In this document: piece after piece, positions 1-13,401 of the stretch | How the letters are laid out: each line of letters begins with the position of its first letter | How positions within the stretch are numbered: the stretch's first letter is position 1 | Assembly (NCBI RefSeq): GCF_000276665.1 | Contig: NW_004955427.1 | Location: 6,657,277 to 6,721,276 of the forward strand | Source: Chinchilla lanigera | Lineage: Eukaryota > Chordata > Mammalia > Rodentia > Chinchillidae | Reading direction: 5' to 3' | DNA length: 64,000 nucleotides | Translations under genes and position numbers: made by a program | Notes under the pieces: generated by a model | Databases searched by the model: none | Seen by the model: the letters and a program-made list of their open reading frames with translations, nothing else | Told to the model about the DNA's origin: nothing

Positions 1-300
1 GAGGACTGCGGGCAGGGCACAGGGGCAGGGCACGGGGGCGTGAGCCGGGCGGCCGCAGCGCACCGCGGCGCTTCCACGCAGCTCGGCAGGCTTGCAGAAA
101 CCGAGCGCAAGTCTAAAACATTAGTGAAAGAGTCCCAAGTACTCCAGGAGCATCCTCGAAAGCAAGGAGCGTAAATGCGAACGGTACGCCACGTAAACTG
201 CACAGGACAAGCCGGAGGGCCAGCACCAACTGACTGCGCCGCACCGACCAGCAGCATCCCCGTGCGCTTCCTCGACTCAGGGGCGGCAGGAGAGCTCCCT
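1..300. other. CpG-dense block in intron
   Basis: I count about 28 CpG dinucleotides in the first 300 bases, with high GC. This is close to the number expected by chance from base composition, whereas the flanking intron is AT-rich and CpG-poor. It includes a NotI-like gcggccgc at about 49-56. No open reading frame or exon with splice sites was recognised. It may be the edge of a CpG island or old repeat extending past the window. Confidence 0.5.
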
Positions 301-574
301 CAAGGTTACTGCCACTGCTCTACCTTTTAAAATAGGAGCTAGACTTGCTGTACTTCCGGAAGACGGGAGTTTTTAAAAAAAATTCGTTTTCATCAGAGCA
401 GTACAGCACAGCAGATACGGGACAAATTTATTCTGATTCTCCATTAGTCATTAGAAGAAAAATGACAAATAATACAGCAGCATTAGAGAATTTCATGAAT
501 TTTTTAAAAGTTTGCTTTTACATGGAAATATGTAAGTATGTATTTTTAAACCCAATCTGTGTAGTTTTCATAGC

Positions 575-614
575 CTGTGTGTGTGTGTGTGTGTGTATAT
601 GTGTGCGTGTGTTT
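575..614. repeat. GT microsatellite
   Basis: A run of alternating TG with a few interruptions (gtatat, gtgcgt). It directly precedes a degenerate ID-like tail reading 'tactgggggtgaatccagg'. Confidence 0.9.
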
Positions 615-1643
615 TACTGGGGGTGAATCCAGGGCCTTTGCATTAGCTACTTCCTCAGCCCGTTTCTTGTCTCATTCTGACTCAGTCTCCCTAAATCAGT
701 AAGTAGCGTAAGCTAGGCTCTAATGCAAAATCCTAGTGCCTGAGCCTATCGGATTTCACGCATACTCCATGGCGCTGCTTAGCTTTGATTGTCATTGATA
801 TGGTTCACCTGATGAATCATTTGAGCCTTTAACACTGGGAAAAATCAGGAAAAAAGGTATCTGCTGTATGTTTATATAACTCTAAGTTACAGCCTAGGAA
901 GTCTTCATGTGAGCTTAAAACCAAATTTTAAGGGAGAAAAAACAAATACTACTAAATATATTGTACTTCCTATTAATTTTAGACTATAAAGCATACTACT
1001 AAGTAGAACTAATAACTCATATTTAATAAAACAAAATATTAAATATACCCTTTTTATCAAATTTGGAAAAAAGAATACACGTAAAACTAAAATAAGAGTG
1101 TGGGCTTAAGTTTACAGAGTCAGAATGATGTCTGTAATATTAAACAGTAATGTAATTACTCTGCAAATATTGTAATTCCTTCTAATTAATCCCTTTAGGT
1201 ATAAAAGTACATACAATTCTCCCTTGAGTCACCTTGAAACATGGGTGATAATTTATCACACCTTAAGTCCTTATGCAAATATCCTCCCATTACATTTTTC
1301 TTGTCATGACATTATGAAAATGAGTATAAAGTATCATTTGCTAACAGCATGCAAATTATTTTAATGCATATAATGACCTTTTAAATTCATTTTACGGAAT
1401 GACTATACATATACTCCCATTTATTTTAACAAATCGGGCGGCCACAGATGCGTGCTTTTTCTGAAGAATTCTGCAACTTTCATAAAAGTGAGGAATGTGG
1501 TAGCTGGATCACCATAAAAACTGATACACGCATCAAAGTTGTTCATAAACAATGAAAAAACACAGGAGTTGAGTAATGCGAATTAAAAGAAGCCCAGCAG
1601 CTAGTAACTGTCCCATGTGGTACTTGTAAGGAAACTGATTTAC

Positions 1644-1829
1644 CTTTGGAGAACCCGTTGGGCTGCCACAGGGAGACCGGACTATGCCCTTCTGGATCAA
1701 ATCCAGGCGAGGGGGCACGGGGGGCAGGCTGAGGTGCGGGGTCTGCAGCGGGTCTTGCTGGGGCTTTCTTCTCTGGGCGAGGGGAGAGGATCCGGGGGAC
1801 GTGACTGGTGAGTTCTGCCGGTCAGCGCA
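1644..1829 (-). CDS. CBLB: CBLB exon: serine/proline segment with SH3-binding motif
   Basis: This 186-bp exon has acceptor cttgttttgcag and donor gtaaat, and is in phase 0 at both ends. The 62 codons start [20 protein letters not shown] (about residues 470-531) and end GSPTGSPK. It contains Ser-Pro sites (about Ser476, Ser480 and Ser484) and the motif '[10 protein letters not shown]', a proline-arginine SH3-binding site conserved with c-CBL. Compared with human CBL-B as remembered there are small changes: Ala for Thr at the second residue, Gln for Pro in 'KPQQDP', and Thr for Ile in 'PLQTPH'. This part lies outside the catalytic core and varies more between species. Confidence 0.96.
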
Positions 1830-2832
1830 CTGCAAAACAAGAAGGAGGCCTCTGCCATTTACCATGGAGCGCGCACGCGTTTCAGTTCTTAAGAAGGTGT
1901 CTGGCGTAGGTAAGGGATCTGCTACTGTACATTTGCGAAAATAAATGCTAATACAAGCGGGGAGCCCAAGTTATGAAAAGGATCGACTGATAGCTTTCTC
2001 CTGCACACTGCCAAAAGGACGCAGGAGAAAAGAACAGCCAGGTGGAATGCCGTCACCTGCAGACATTCCACAAGAAGCTGGTCCATATTCTATGAGGAGA
2101 CCAGGAGTGCGCGATGCAGTAATGCATATTGCTTTTGCTTGTCTACAAAGCACTGTACATTCTAAAACTCCGAAATTTCTTTGTTCCATATGAAATATGT
2201 ATCTAGTGCATGGTCTTTTCCCATAAATCAGTTAAATATGTATCTAGTGCATGCTCTGCCTTCCTGTACACCAATTTTAAAAACTGTGTATTTAAAACAA
2301 GTTTAAGATTTTTCTTTCATGTTTGCATGGAAAATAGATCCTCAAGTTAAATGTTTTTTCTTAAAAACAACTATGTCTAAGAAAGGATGTAATTCTGCTA
2401 AAAAACCTGTGATGTTTCTATGCTACTATAAGTTTTCCATCTTGTCTGGTAGATAAAATAGCATCAAAAAACTAGTATGAAGTACTCTGATTTATGTATA
2501 TGCAACACTTCCTGACTTGGAACTTCTGGTCTGTGTATGTGTTAGAACGTCCATAAGCTGCTGCTACTTGGTATAAAAGCCTTACCAGGACAAAGGACAT
2601 TCTGTTCTCAAATACCAGGCAGTTTCCATTTCAAGGGTAAGTTGTTAGCTCTTTGAAGTTTAGGCTTGGTTATCATACCTTACTCCATTAATCTATCATG
2701 CTTTGATTGCTTGCTCTTAAGCCATTTTTCTCCTAACATTACTCACCTTTATAAAACGCGGTTGATGTTATAACATGACAATTTCATTTGAATTCCAGCA
2801 GCACTGCCAAATATTCAGTCATTCTGTCTTTA

Positions 2833-2987
2833 TTTTTTGTTTTTTTTTTTTGTGGTTTTTTTTTGGTCTTTTAGAGACAAGGTCTCACTGTGTAGTTCAG
2901 GCTGCTCTTGATCTCCCAGCGATCCTCCTGCCTCAGCCTCCCAAGTGCTGAGATCACAGGGGTGCACCACCATGCCTGGCTTCAGCT
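2833..2987 (-). mobile_element. B1 SINE with target-site duplication
   Basis: A reverse-oriented B1 (7SL-derived): poly-T, then 'gagacaaggtctcactgtg', then 'cctcagcctcccaagtgctg', ending 'caccatgcctggc'. The 12-base direct repeat attctgtcttta flanks it at 2821-2832 and 2988-2999. This marks a retroposition event and a fairly recent insertion. Confidence 0.9.
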
Positions 2988-3019
2988 ATTCTGTCTTTAG
3001 CTGAGATGCAGCAGGAACT

Positions 3020-3290
3020 TGTATCCACATCCTTACTGCTACATGTACTGTTATATATACTGTTATATCCACACCCTTACTGTTACATGTAGTTATATAT
3101 ACTGTTATATCCACATCCTTACTGTTACATGTACTGTTATATCCACATCCTTACTGTTACATGTACTGTTATATATACTGTTACATCCACATCCTTACTG
3201 TTACATGTACTGTTACATATACTGTTATATCCACATCCTGTTACATGCACTGTTATATATACTGTTATATCCACATCCTTACTGTTACAC
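3020..3290. repeat. Minisatellite, about 44-bp unit
   Basis: About six head-to-tail copies of a unit near 44 bases, composed of 'atccacatccttactgttac' followed by 'atgtactgttatatatactg'. The unit is itself built from a shorter 'actgttayat' motif. Several copies lack an internal 12 bases (atatatactgtt), so length varies by slippage. The open frames that cross it are a product of the repeat, not genes. Confidence 0.92.
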
Positions 3291-3774
3291 TGTTCAGTAT
3301 TTTTTCTTAACAAATGTTTGTAACTTACAACGATCTGAATTTTTAATCTAATGTTCTTTTTGTGCACTCGGATCCCATTTAGGGCAGTAAACTCATTTTA
3401 CGTCACTGTGTCCCGCCTCCTCTGAGCGCTCTGCGCTCTTACACACTCGTGCCTTCTGACAGCCCGGTCACTGCTGGAGTGGGGCTGGTCTCTAGTGCCC
3501 CCACACGGCATTTGGGTGACGTTTCTGTGTTTAGACTGCGGCTTCAAGCTTCTGGGAAGAGGAACACACAGCAAACTGCCCTCCAGACCACAGCACGTCA
3601 AGCGTCCGCTTTATGAACATGATTTATCAACATTAACATTACTGCTTACTATAGGTTTCTTTATTGTCAAGTTTCTTTTTCTCTTCCTTTGCATGGTATA
3701 ATCTCTGCAAGGAAGTCACTGGACAACCCAAGTTTAAGAAGTAGGGAGTTACACTCCCCCTTGTAAAGGCTTTT

Positions 3775-4030
3775 AAGAACAAGCTTGTGCCACGAGGTAT
3801 ATACATGCCCCCCAAAGCTTTACAATCATAGAGGTACCGCCTGCACTCCCGTATCTACTGCAGCACTGTTCAGAAGAGCGAGGACACGCCATCAACCGAA
3901 GCATCTACGAACAGACGAGCGAGCAACGGAAACGGCACAGGTACAGAACGCAGCGGTACTCAGCCCTAACACGTACGCAGCCCCTTCATCTGCAGCAACA
4001 CGGGCCCGACAGTAGTTAAACAAAAGACAC
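3775..4030 (+). mobile_element. L1 3' end fragment, degraded and CpG-rich
   Basis: The order of words matches the common 3' end of mammalian L1 ORF2/3' UTR: 'ctgcagcactgttcagaag', 'ccatcaaccgaagcatctac', 'ggtactcagccctaacac', 'tctgcagcaacacgggcc'. Many positions that are TG or CA in the consensus as I recall it read CG here. No coding frame survives. Confidence 0.65.
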
Positions 4031-7000
4031 AAAAAGACATGTCCCGCATAGTCCTCATTACACGACGTAGCTTTAAAAAGTTGATCTCATGTAAGGAGAA
4101 CACAGAACAGCAGTGGTTAGAGGACAGGAAGCTGCGGGGACAGACAGCGTTTGGGTAGTGGGTTCCAAGATACAGTTAACGAAAGGAATTAGTGGCAGTG
4201 TTCTGAAGCGCAAGAGGGCCACATGGGCTACAATCATGATGTATTCTAAAACCACTAGAAGGGAGGAATTCCAGGTTTGCCAACAAATAGAAATTACAGA
4301 TGTTTGAGGACACAGAAATGCTAATTACCTTGATTTGGTAACTGCATATTGAGCAAATGTATTGAATTATTATCCTATACTTCGCATGTGTGTACAAATA
4401 TTATCAATTAATTTTAAAAGAAAGAAGTGAACAAAGTTCTGTGGCCAAACAGAAACTTCTGTCTCAAATATGCCCCACAAATGCATTGTTAAAAGATAGT
4501 CATTCTCTCTCACAACTGATGCCAAATTATTTGAAGTAATTCAATAAAATTAGACATAATTTGACAGTACAATTGTAAGCATTGTCTCAGTAATCTCACG
4601 GTTCTTTTTCACCTAGCGCTTAGCTTGCTATGATGGGTTTACAGCGTTTTTTCTATTGTTACCAAACTAAAAAGTTGAATCTCCACTCCTAAATGTTCTA
4701 AAGCAAGCCAATGACTAACAAGTCACAAACCTAGCCAGAACGTCAGGGGGCCTCACACAAGCACAAGTACAGCCATCAGTCCGAATCTCCTGGGGCCGCA
4801 TCAGCCCCAAATAGGCAAAACAGAAGGGGAAGGCGCTGTGCTGTAGCTACTCACACCACAGACGGAGCGCTGCGGGCCAGGAAGGGTTACAGGTCGCCTG
4901 ACCCTCCGCCACCCCCAAGAAAATAAACAGCACACACCGAAGACTAGCAGAACCATTACTCAATAAAAGTGCTCTGTGGACCTGGCTACTATCCTTTATA
5001 AAGAAGATCAAAAAGCAAAACTATTCTTGAGGAAATAGTCCCCGAACTATTTTTTGTATTAACAAAGATACACAGGACTTCTTTGGGTTACTTGTAGATC
5101 CACTCACAAACTGCAAAGAGTGCTGAACAGGACCTAAACTCTTCCACGCAGTTTTTCTCTCCAAGTATTTTTCCACTTTTCTCATCACCTGAAACAGGAC
5201 ACAGATTTCCTAAGGAGCCTACAGCCCACATCGCAGTTAGAACTTGACGTTTGCCCCGCAGTGCTAGGTTACGCATATTTAAGCAGTCGCCGTATCTCAT
5301 ATACTGCTGGAGCACAATGAAAGTGCTAGAACAGACATCCTAACCTGCGGGCGATAGCCACGCTGCTCTCTCCTGGGAAACGAAGCCGTGCCACAGTCTA
5401 TCCCTGACCTCTCCTTCACCTCGTTCAGAGAGATACGCAGAGCGGGCACAATGGAACAATGTTCCATTAATTAACCAAAAGAACGGTCCTGGGTCTGGCA
5501 GAGGCCCGGGTGGTCTCATTAACAGCAAAGAGGCAGCAGGTGGGTGAGAATAGAGGCGGGAATGGAAGATCAAGTAGGAGCCTGCGAGATTCCAGCGCTG
5601 AGATTCCAGGGCTAAGACATGAGATAACGTCAGAGCAGAGGCCGTGGGACTCAGAAAGAATGACACCTTCCTGGCAGTAAAGATGCCGACCTCGCACACA
5701 CAACCACTACCTGTGCACTGCTAACGGGAGGCCTTGTGCCTGGTATGGCTACAGTTTCTCCTCCCTATACTTTCTGGCCCAACCCCACCCACCTCCCTGA
5801 CTGACACCAATAAAAGCCATGAATTTTTGGACACCGGGCCTTTTGTTCCACGGAGAACGTCGGGTCACCCCAGAGCATCTCAGCTGCAGAACTTTTCCCT
5901 CTGGCTTTCTTTTGCACCGCTGTGCCATACTGCTGGGTGGGTTAGACTGACACCCTTCTCGGTGGTTGTGGTGCTAACCAATTCCTGTGGGAACATATTA
6001 ACCTTGAACTTTCAGACACTGAAGACCAGAAGACACTCTGAAACTTTGTGAATACAACTAGAAAGCAGATCTTGCTTATTAGCGCAATTGCTATTTGTCT
6101 TCTACAGATGATTATACCTTCTGAAAAATTCATTCTCAACAGTTACACTGTCTCTGCACTGGCTTAGAAGAATTTTATGAAAGGAATACTTACGTGAAGG
6201 AACAAAAATTATCTTTATTGATATATATAGTATAGTAGAACTTAATAATTTTCCTGAGTTCTAAGTTATAGTAAAATTCCCATGCAAGAGTGTATAATTT
6301 ACCAAAGTCCTTCTGAAGGAAATGCATTATTTTCTAAGGCTTTTGCTCTTCCTATAAACAATTCTATAGTTAGGGTATAAAGCCTGTGCATTAACTTTTA
6401 CTGTTGATAAAATTCAAACACCAAGAAAATTTGTAAACATTATTAGCAGATGACTTTCACAAAGAGGGTCATTTTGAATGGACTTAAATAAACACAAATT
6501 ATATTTTTCTGTCCTTCCTATTTAAAAAAATCTAAAGAGGAAATAGAGCTAGTACAGTGTCAAGTCAGTCCACATAATTAAGTTCTTAGGTATTAAAAAT
6601 CTGGTACACCAAGATTTACCAGCTCTCTTTAAAGAAAATGAAAGCTTGACCTTTTTTTTCTTCCTGAGATGAAAAAGGTACAAAGATGGAAATGATTTCT
6701 TTACTTGAATTTTTATAGGTGTTTTAAAGGAGTTTGATTCCAGGGTAACAGAGTTTTCTGACACAGGCGGTCTTCAGGTAAAAGGAACGCCCCTGAGGCC
6801 AGGCCCTAACGCGGGATGCTGCAGTTCATGTGCACACCATCCCCACACAGAATCAGCTACTTCCCCCAGTGCTCAGACTGCTTCTTCCACAGTTTGCATC
6901 CCCACCCTACTCGTTCGGCCCAAAAGGATAATGGCAGTTTTTGGAGGAAAAAACACCACCCCCGATGAACATGGACCAATCTCCCGGCTCAATTTTAAAT

Positions 7001-7625
7001 TGTAAGACTGCAATAGGTTAATTTGATCACTACTGATTTGTCCAGTATTTTTTCAAGCACTCTCATCTTCATTCTGTATAAAAATGCAGACAATGTGTAA
7101 GTATGTAACATATAGAAGAGAAAAACACTTATTTAAATTTTAACAACTTCTGTGTAGAATTGATACATATTATATATTCAAGATTGTAAAAACATTGGAA
7201 TGTGTATTTTATATGGTGCCAACTACCAAATTAACTTTCAATTTCAACTGATTATAAAGAACAATTTTAAGAAAACAAAAATATACATACAGTTTACATA
7301 GTTTTTCTACATGTAATATTTAAATTGTTGCTAAAGCCTTAAAATACTATGTGGTATTGTTAAAATCATCACCTACTGACATTGCTACAGGCAGATTACA
7401 GAGGATAATCTATTTCATATAGCTAGTAGAATAAATAAAATTGAATGATGCATTATAAAACAAAAGCAGTGAAACACTGCATTTTTATTTGGATGAAATA
7501 GTTAGGAATACTATTTTGACAAGGAAGGGACAAAAATAATACATCTCTGAAGTTCCAGTCACACCTTGTGTCTTCACTACAGAAGAATAATTCCAGCAGA
7601 GATACCTTTGAACAAAGTGGGTCTC

Positions 7626-8107
7626 TGTTACTTTCTCATTGCTGGGACAAAATACCCAACATCCAAAAGCTAAAGGAGAGAAGGTCTGTTTTTGCTGACA
7701 GTTTGTAGAGGGTTCAGTCCATCGTCACCAGGCTCAAAGGCAGGGTGGCCTGGCGAAGGGGCATGGCACAGGAGGGACAGTATGTGGCAGGGTAGCAGGA
7801 AGCAGTAAGACTGCTTCCATCTGATAACACAGTAAGACTACTTCCATCTGATAACGCACTAAGGAAGCAGTAAGACTCTGTTCTTTTCTCCCTTTTCATT
7901 CCATCCAGGCTACAAGCCTACTGACTGGTGCCAGCCACACCCAGTATGGGTTCTCTCTCCTCAGCAAACCATCACCCACATCCAAAAATATGCCCAACCC
8001 GTGGACAGATTCAGTAAGCAACACCCATGGATCCACGATGCAGTCACTCACAGCAGCCCACCTGTGAGCGCTTTGGGGGAGGCATCTAGATATAAGCTCT
8101 AACGACA
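7626..8107 (-). mobile_element. MaLR-like solo LTR
   Basis: Read on the minus strand it begins tgtcgttagagcttatatct, and it ends with the typical MaLR tail: 'tattttgtcccagcaatgag' followed by a Thr-Ala-Ala-like 'aagtaaca'. The plus strand shows 'gttcagtccatcgtcaccag' and 'gggacaaaatacccaacatc'. There is no internal coding region, so this is a solo LTR of a non-autonomous ERVL-MaLR element. A short internal duplication (cttccatctgataac, twice) lies at about 7815-7860. I could not find a perfect 5-bp duplication. Confidence 0.8.
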
Positions 8108-11100
8108 CCCCAAACTTGGTATTTCTTATTTGGTCCTCAAAAGTTACTCTCACTGTCACACTTAACGAAGCAGCAATAACACAATCAAATGAATTAATTT
8201 AATCAGAAGTTTCACAGAACATTCAAAGCCAAATAGAAACGTCTCAGATTCCTTGAGGTTACTAATACTGACCACTAGAAAACAAAAAACAATTGACGTT
8301 GCCACAAATTGCTTCTGTATTGTTCTTAATGTAGACAGTGTCTCAGATACAGAAATATTAAGTTATAATGGGCAAAGTAATTTAGGAACTATCTGGGCTC
8401 ATACATTTAAGGGGATATGTACTATAAAACTACAGTAATAGATGAGTTTTACTGCTTTTGATACCCATCTCTTTGTGTCTCTTCAATTTTCTGTTCACTT
8501 TACTTTTCCTCTTTACACAGAATGTGCTTTCACTAACTTCTGCAGTTATGAAAAATATAATGATATGTTTAAAAAAGACCCACATACAACAGTTGATGGC
8601 TGTTGCTAATCCCAAGTACTTTGGCTAGCACTGTATGAGAAGAGTGGCTTTAAGCTTCTTTATGAACGTGAATATCGAGGGTGCGTTATCAGAGGGATCC
8701 TCATTTATACACCGTTCTCTTGGCATGAACACCAACGTGTGCTCAATGATTCACCATTGCACAGCACTTCACGAAGACCTTAAGCACATATACTTTAATT
8801 TTAAGCAAATAATCCTAAGATGTTCTGAACACAAGACTAGAAACAGAATAAAACTATGGAGAAATTAAGCATGTCAACAGAGTACACACATTAACTATTC
8901 AGAATGCACTAGACAGTAAAATCATTTAAGCTGAGAAAGATGAAACTATCCTTTCAAACTACAGGATACTAATTAGCATAATTCTGTCGTCACTTTCATT
9001 TGAACTAACGCTTACTTTTTAAAATCCTAGAATTGAATTTGCTTTAAGAAACAGATTATGTTTTTTTTGTCTTAACTCCGTGCAAAGTCCAAAGGCTGAG
9101 CCTGCTTTGTCTCATCTGTGGACCCGTATGTTTCTGTAGGATAATGTCTGTCACACCAGCACATCTATCAGTTTCTTTTAAATACTTTAATGCTGGTAGC
9201 TGATGAGTACATTTTTACAAACTGGGCTTGGGGTCTCTAGAAACGTAAACACCACACTGAATTACTTCATGGCTATATACTCAGGGGGTTTTTTCCTAGC
9301 CTTTAGCTTCAGGAAGTAAGTTAATGCTATCCTTTATTTCTCTGACAAAATTCATAGACTCTTCTTAGAACCTAGAATGAAATGCAAATAATTACCATAA
9401 GGAATTAAGGGGTTCACCTTTGCAATTTTAACATAAAATCCTGACAGAAAAGCTCAAGGAGTAAAGCAGTCAAAAGCCCATCACAGCACACTCAGCAACT
9501 ACTACTAATAACGCGGGACTCGATGTATTTTAGTCACTCTTCCTTTTATCCACATCTTTAAGGAATGATTTTTAAAAGCTTTAATAAGATCCATTGTTAT
9601 GGAAATGGCAAAACATTTGCTAAGAAACTCAAGCCTACTCAGGCTCTTATAAAAACAGGACAGGGGAAAACCTTTCCAATTACTTATAAGGTGAGAGTTC
9701 TGACAATCCCAGAGATAATCAAAGTCAACTTTATAATACATCTAGCAAGACTTTTACTTAATGAACTTTCATACAGAACAAGGCAAGATACATGCATTGT
9801 AATAAGGATGAAAAGGACTCTAAATCAACATTTTCCCCTAGATGCATGACAGTTAATGGAGGACAGTAATAAAATTCCATCGCATATAACAACCTAAGTA
9901 TATTTCCTTGCTGTTAACTATTGTCTCCGTTCTTACTTTCTCGCATTAGTTTGCAAAAATAACAAAGCGCATTGGAAATAGCCCACACAGATGTTATTCT
10001 GAGGTATACGCTCCAGCAACATCTACAAACACATCACACAGTGCAGTTTACAGCTTCAGTGTCACGTTTTCTATTTTGGAGCATCTCTACGATTTGGGCC
10101 CTTTTAGACATTAAACAAAGAGTCGTAGGAGGCATGTGGTGTAAAGGGAGGAAAATCATTTCCTGCGATTCATGGTCGTGCTCCCAGAAGCCTCAGGCAA
10201 CAGGAATTTTGGGAGAAACTCAGCATGAAATAGGAAAGTTCTGTAAATAGGGGCAGATTCTGTTCCATGTTTTGCTATAGGAAGAGAAGAGGGCAGCTTG
10301 CTACCTAAGACTAGGAGTATTTGATCTGTGTATAAAATGAAGCAAAATTAATAACTAAGTACTAGAAATCTGCAAACACTACAAATTAAAAGCAATAACG
10401 ATGAGAAAAAAAGAGGAAAACAAACTCACACGAAGAAATACTGATTGGAGGAAGTGAGTTTTCTTTAAGGTTTGACAGAAAAGGGACCAACAAAGTAGGG
10501 CCTATTTTTAAGTAGTGTGAAGAGCTTCACACATGGCAGTGACCCCAAGGGCACTGCTCTATTAAAACAATAAACACTGTGAACTTCACAGAGCGACAAC
10601 GCTTTCCCTTGAAGTTTCTCTAGTGCGAGAGACATGATCTCCTGGCCTGTAACCAGCTACCATAACCCTGAAATTTCTCCATATCTTACTTTAAACATTT
10701 ATATGAATTTTGCATCCTGATCCAAATATACGTGTGATTTTGAATTAAATGTGTGGTTCCACTTTCTTCATGCAACTCACCCTTAAACCTTACAGCAAAA
10801 TGTAGACTTCCAGAAATATGTCACGTTGGCCGTGGTGGCTTTTTATGCCCTTTGCTTAACTCAGCCGCATGAGCAATTCTGAGAAGGCTGGGGACAGTGA
10901 CATGTAATTCAAAACCATTTCCTTAGAAGTGGCTGAGAAACAAGAGCAGTCTAGGAATTTCAGGAGTAAATTTCAACCCCTGAAGTGACGCCTTCACGTG
11001 AAACCCTCACTGCTCCCGAAATACAGGTACAGTTGGTTGGTGCAAGACGCAATTACCATTTGGTTACTTGAGCTCTTCTCCCCGTTTTAGAGAATACTTC

Positions 11101-13185
11101 ATCACTTTAATTTACCTGTGCTACAGGAAATAAGACTGTCGGCTTACCTAAATTATTTAATCCTTTAAGGACTATTTTACCCTGACACGTTGGCAACTTT
11201 GCATCCCACATGAATTTTAAACATGAAACATGGTTCTGCAATAAATTATTTTATGTCGCCATGCAATGAAATTATAACTAGGCAGGTAATAATATATTTA
11301 AGGAACACAACCAGCTGCTTGCTAAATCAATACAGTTCTGATATTAATTCTCCTCAAATATAATGGAAAGCACAAGGGTCCTAATTGCAAAACTGAAGCC
11401 TTAAGTGAGACAGCACAGCTCCAGGGAGCATAGCCCTAACTAAGAGCGTGAACAGTGTGCCACCACCGACCACGCAGCGAAAGGCCTATGCAAGGGCCTG
11501 CCCACGCCGGGCACTACAGAGGCTCTGAGAACGGCGGGAAGCGCACGGCAAGCCCCCGCTTTCCGACACCTCGCAGGTGGACCCCAAGCTCAGTGCAAGA
11601 CTTTCTGGATATGCCTCACAGTCAGCTCTGAGAACTACGCAACAATGTCTCAGTCACCTATAACACGGTACAGCACTTAGATGACGCTGGCTTTCTTCGT
11701 TCACAAATACGGAAAATGCCACTATTTACATGATGAGTTTTACGAAAAATCAGGACGGAAAAGGCAAGCAAAGGTCAACAATGAACCTGTACCTTACTAC
11801 GGCCTTCGGTCACCCCTACCTTCACAGGAGGATGGCGACGGGGAGAGGCAGGCCAACGGCAAGCGGTCAGAACCGTTCTTCTGGGCAGGACCGTCCAACG
11901 GTCAGCATGACCCGTCCCTGCCCACTCAGCGCCAGCATTACGATCCACCCTCTACCTCTGCTTAAACCCAAACACGTCCCAGTATGTTTCTGAATACCCT
12001 GAAGAGGCGGAATTGGCCCAGCTGAAAACCATGTTACATATTCTGAATGCCCATCTTAATTCTGCATTCGTTTTTGTAAGATTTTTCTTACTATTCCAAC
12101 ACGGATTCTAGCCTCATGGCTAGGATGTACATAAAAAACAAAAAAGGAAACATCTTTCGAAAACTACAGCAACAACTCCATAATCTATCTACATAAATTC
12201 TTTCCTTAGGGTCAGAAATTTTCCAGAGCCTTTCTTTCATAACATATTATTAGGCAAGGCAGTGATGAGATTATTATGTTTTCAATTAGTCATATGTGTG
12301 TCAATTAACGAAGCAACATGAGAAGGATATGAAACAAAGATAGAAGAACTCCCTTGACCTCTGATCCTACCTGTTTCTGTCCCACAGTACTTCAGTCACT
12401 CATTCACTGGGTTCTGAAGTACGGTTTGACGAGATTATACTGTTTAAGACAACAGGAAAGAATCCACACCCATTTCCTTGGTCAGTTCATCAATATGTGA
12501 CTTCATATATTTGTTGATGACTGTGTTCCATCAACATATGCTAACAAACTATTTAAGACTTCCATACATCTTTAGTAAACCGACACAAATCTCTATGAAG
12601 CAGCAGCTTCCTTTTCTGGCTCTGATTTGACTCAAGTCAGAGAGTACGATATCCTTACCAATCTATACATGATTTCCTCTGAGGTTTCACATTAGATCCA
12701 GTTATCCTGGAAATGGGACAGCTGAAAATTTCAGACCATGACACAGCCTCAGGAAAAGTCTAAAACATGTTCTAATTAAAAGCATAAAATACATTCTATC
12801 AAGGAAGGCAACCAGCTTAGTGTTTTACAGACTTATAGGTTCTATTTGCTTCTGTGAAAATTAGTACTATGTATACCTAATTTATAAAAATATTAAAAAT
12901 GTATTCTGGAAGATCAGTATGTCACTATTTATAAACTCCAGCCATGGGAAATCACCATGGTAACAGGAACATACATTTAACTTGGTCCTCTATGCTATGA
13001 TGGAAGCATTACTAATTCAAAGAATGCAGTAAGCCTAAGACAGGCAGAAACCACAATATAGTTATCAACTAGCTAATAAAAGAAAAAGATGAGTATTTGA
13101 GATAAACAAATAGAAACATTCTGCTGTACAATGACTAACAGTCACTCTTAGAGTTGAGAGAATGTAATGTTTAAAAAGAAATGAA

Positions 13186-13343
13186 GCCAGGCCTGGTGGT
13201 GCACACCTGTCATTCCCACACTCAGGAAGCTGAGGCAGAAGTATCACCATGAGTTCAAGGCCACCCTCTGCTACACAGCAAGTTCAAGGCCAGCCTGGAC
13301 TACACACACAGCGAGACCTTATCTCAAACAAAACAAAACAAAT
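13186..13343 (+). mobile_element. B1 SINE with internal duplication
   Basis: Starts 'gccaggcctggtggtgcaca', has 'aagctgaggcagaagtatca', and ends 'gcgagaccttatctcaaaca' with an A-rich tail. A B1 segment 'agttcaaggcca' occurs twice about 30 bases apart, each followed by a 'ctacaca' stretch. This is an internal tandem duplication of the kind known in B1 subfamilies. Confidence 0.88.
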
Positions 13344-13401
13344 GAGGTAACAGAAGGATTACAAAATACAGAGTAGAAAAATTCAGAGAGAAGATCTATT
13401 G

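Larger units (their letters stand above)
1..1643 (-). other. CBLB: CBLB intron downstream of the last visible exon (partial)
   Basis: The intron starts with the donor at 1643 and runs off the left edge. Bases 1-300 are CpG-dense. Bases 575-614 hold a GT microsatellite, followed to about 660 by a degenerate ID-like SINE end. The remainder, 660-1640, is AT-rich sequence in which I see nothing further. The next expected exon, rich in proline codons, is not present here. Confidence 0.85.

Noticed and set aside
1..1643. Next CBLB exon (proline-rich) in the left intron
   Set aside because: I searched the minus strand for the Pro-rich codon run and a suitable acceptor and found neither. The GC-rich block at 1-300 does not encode it.
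3019..3351. Tyr/His-rich open frames over 3019-3351
   Set aside because: They arise from the 44-bp minisatellite and are not genes.
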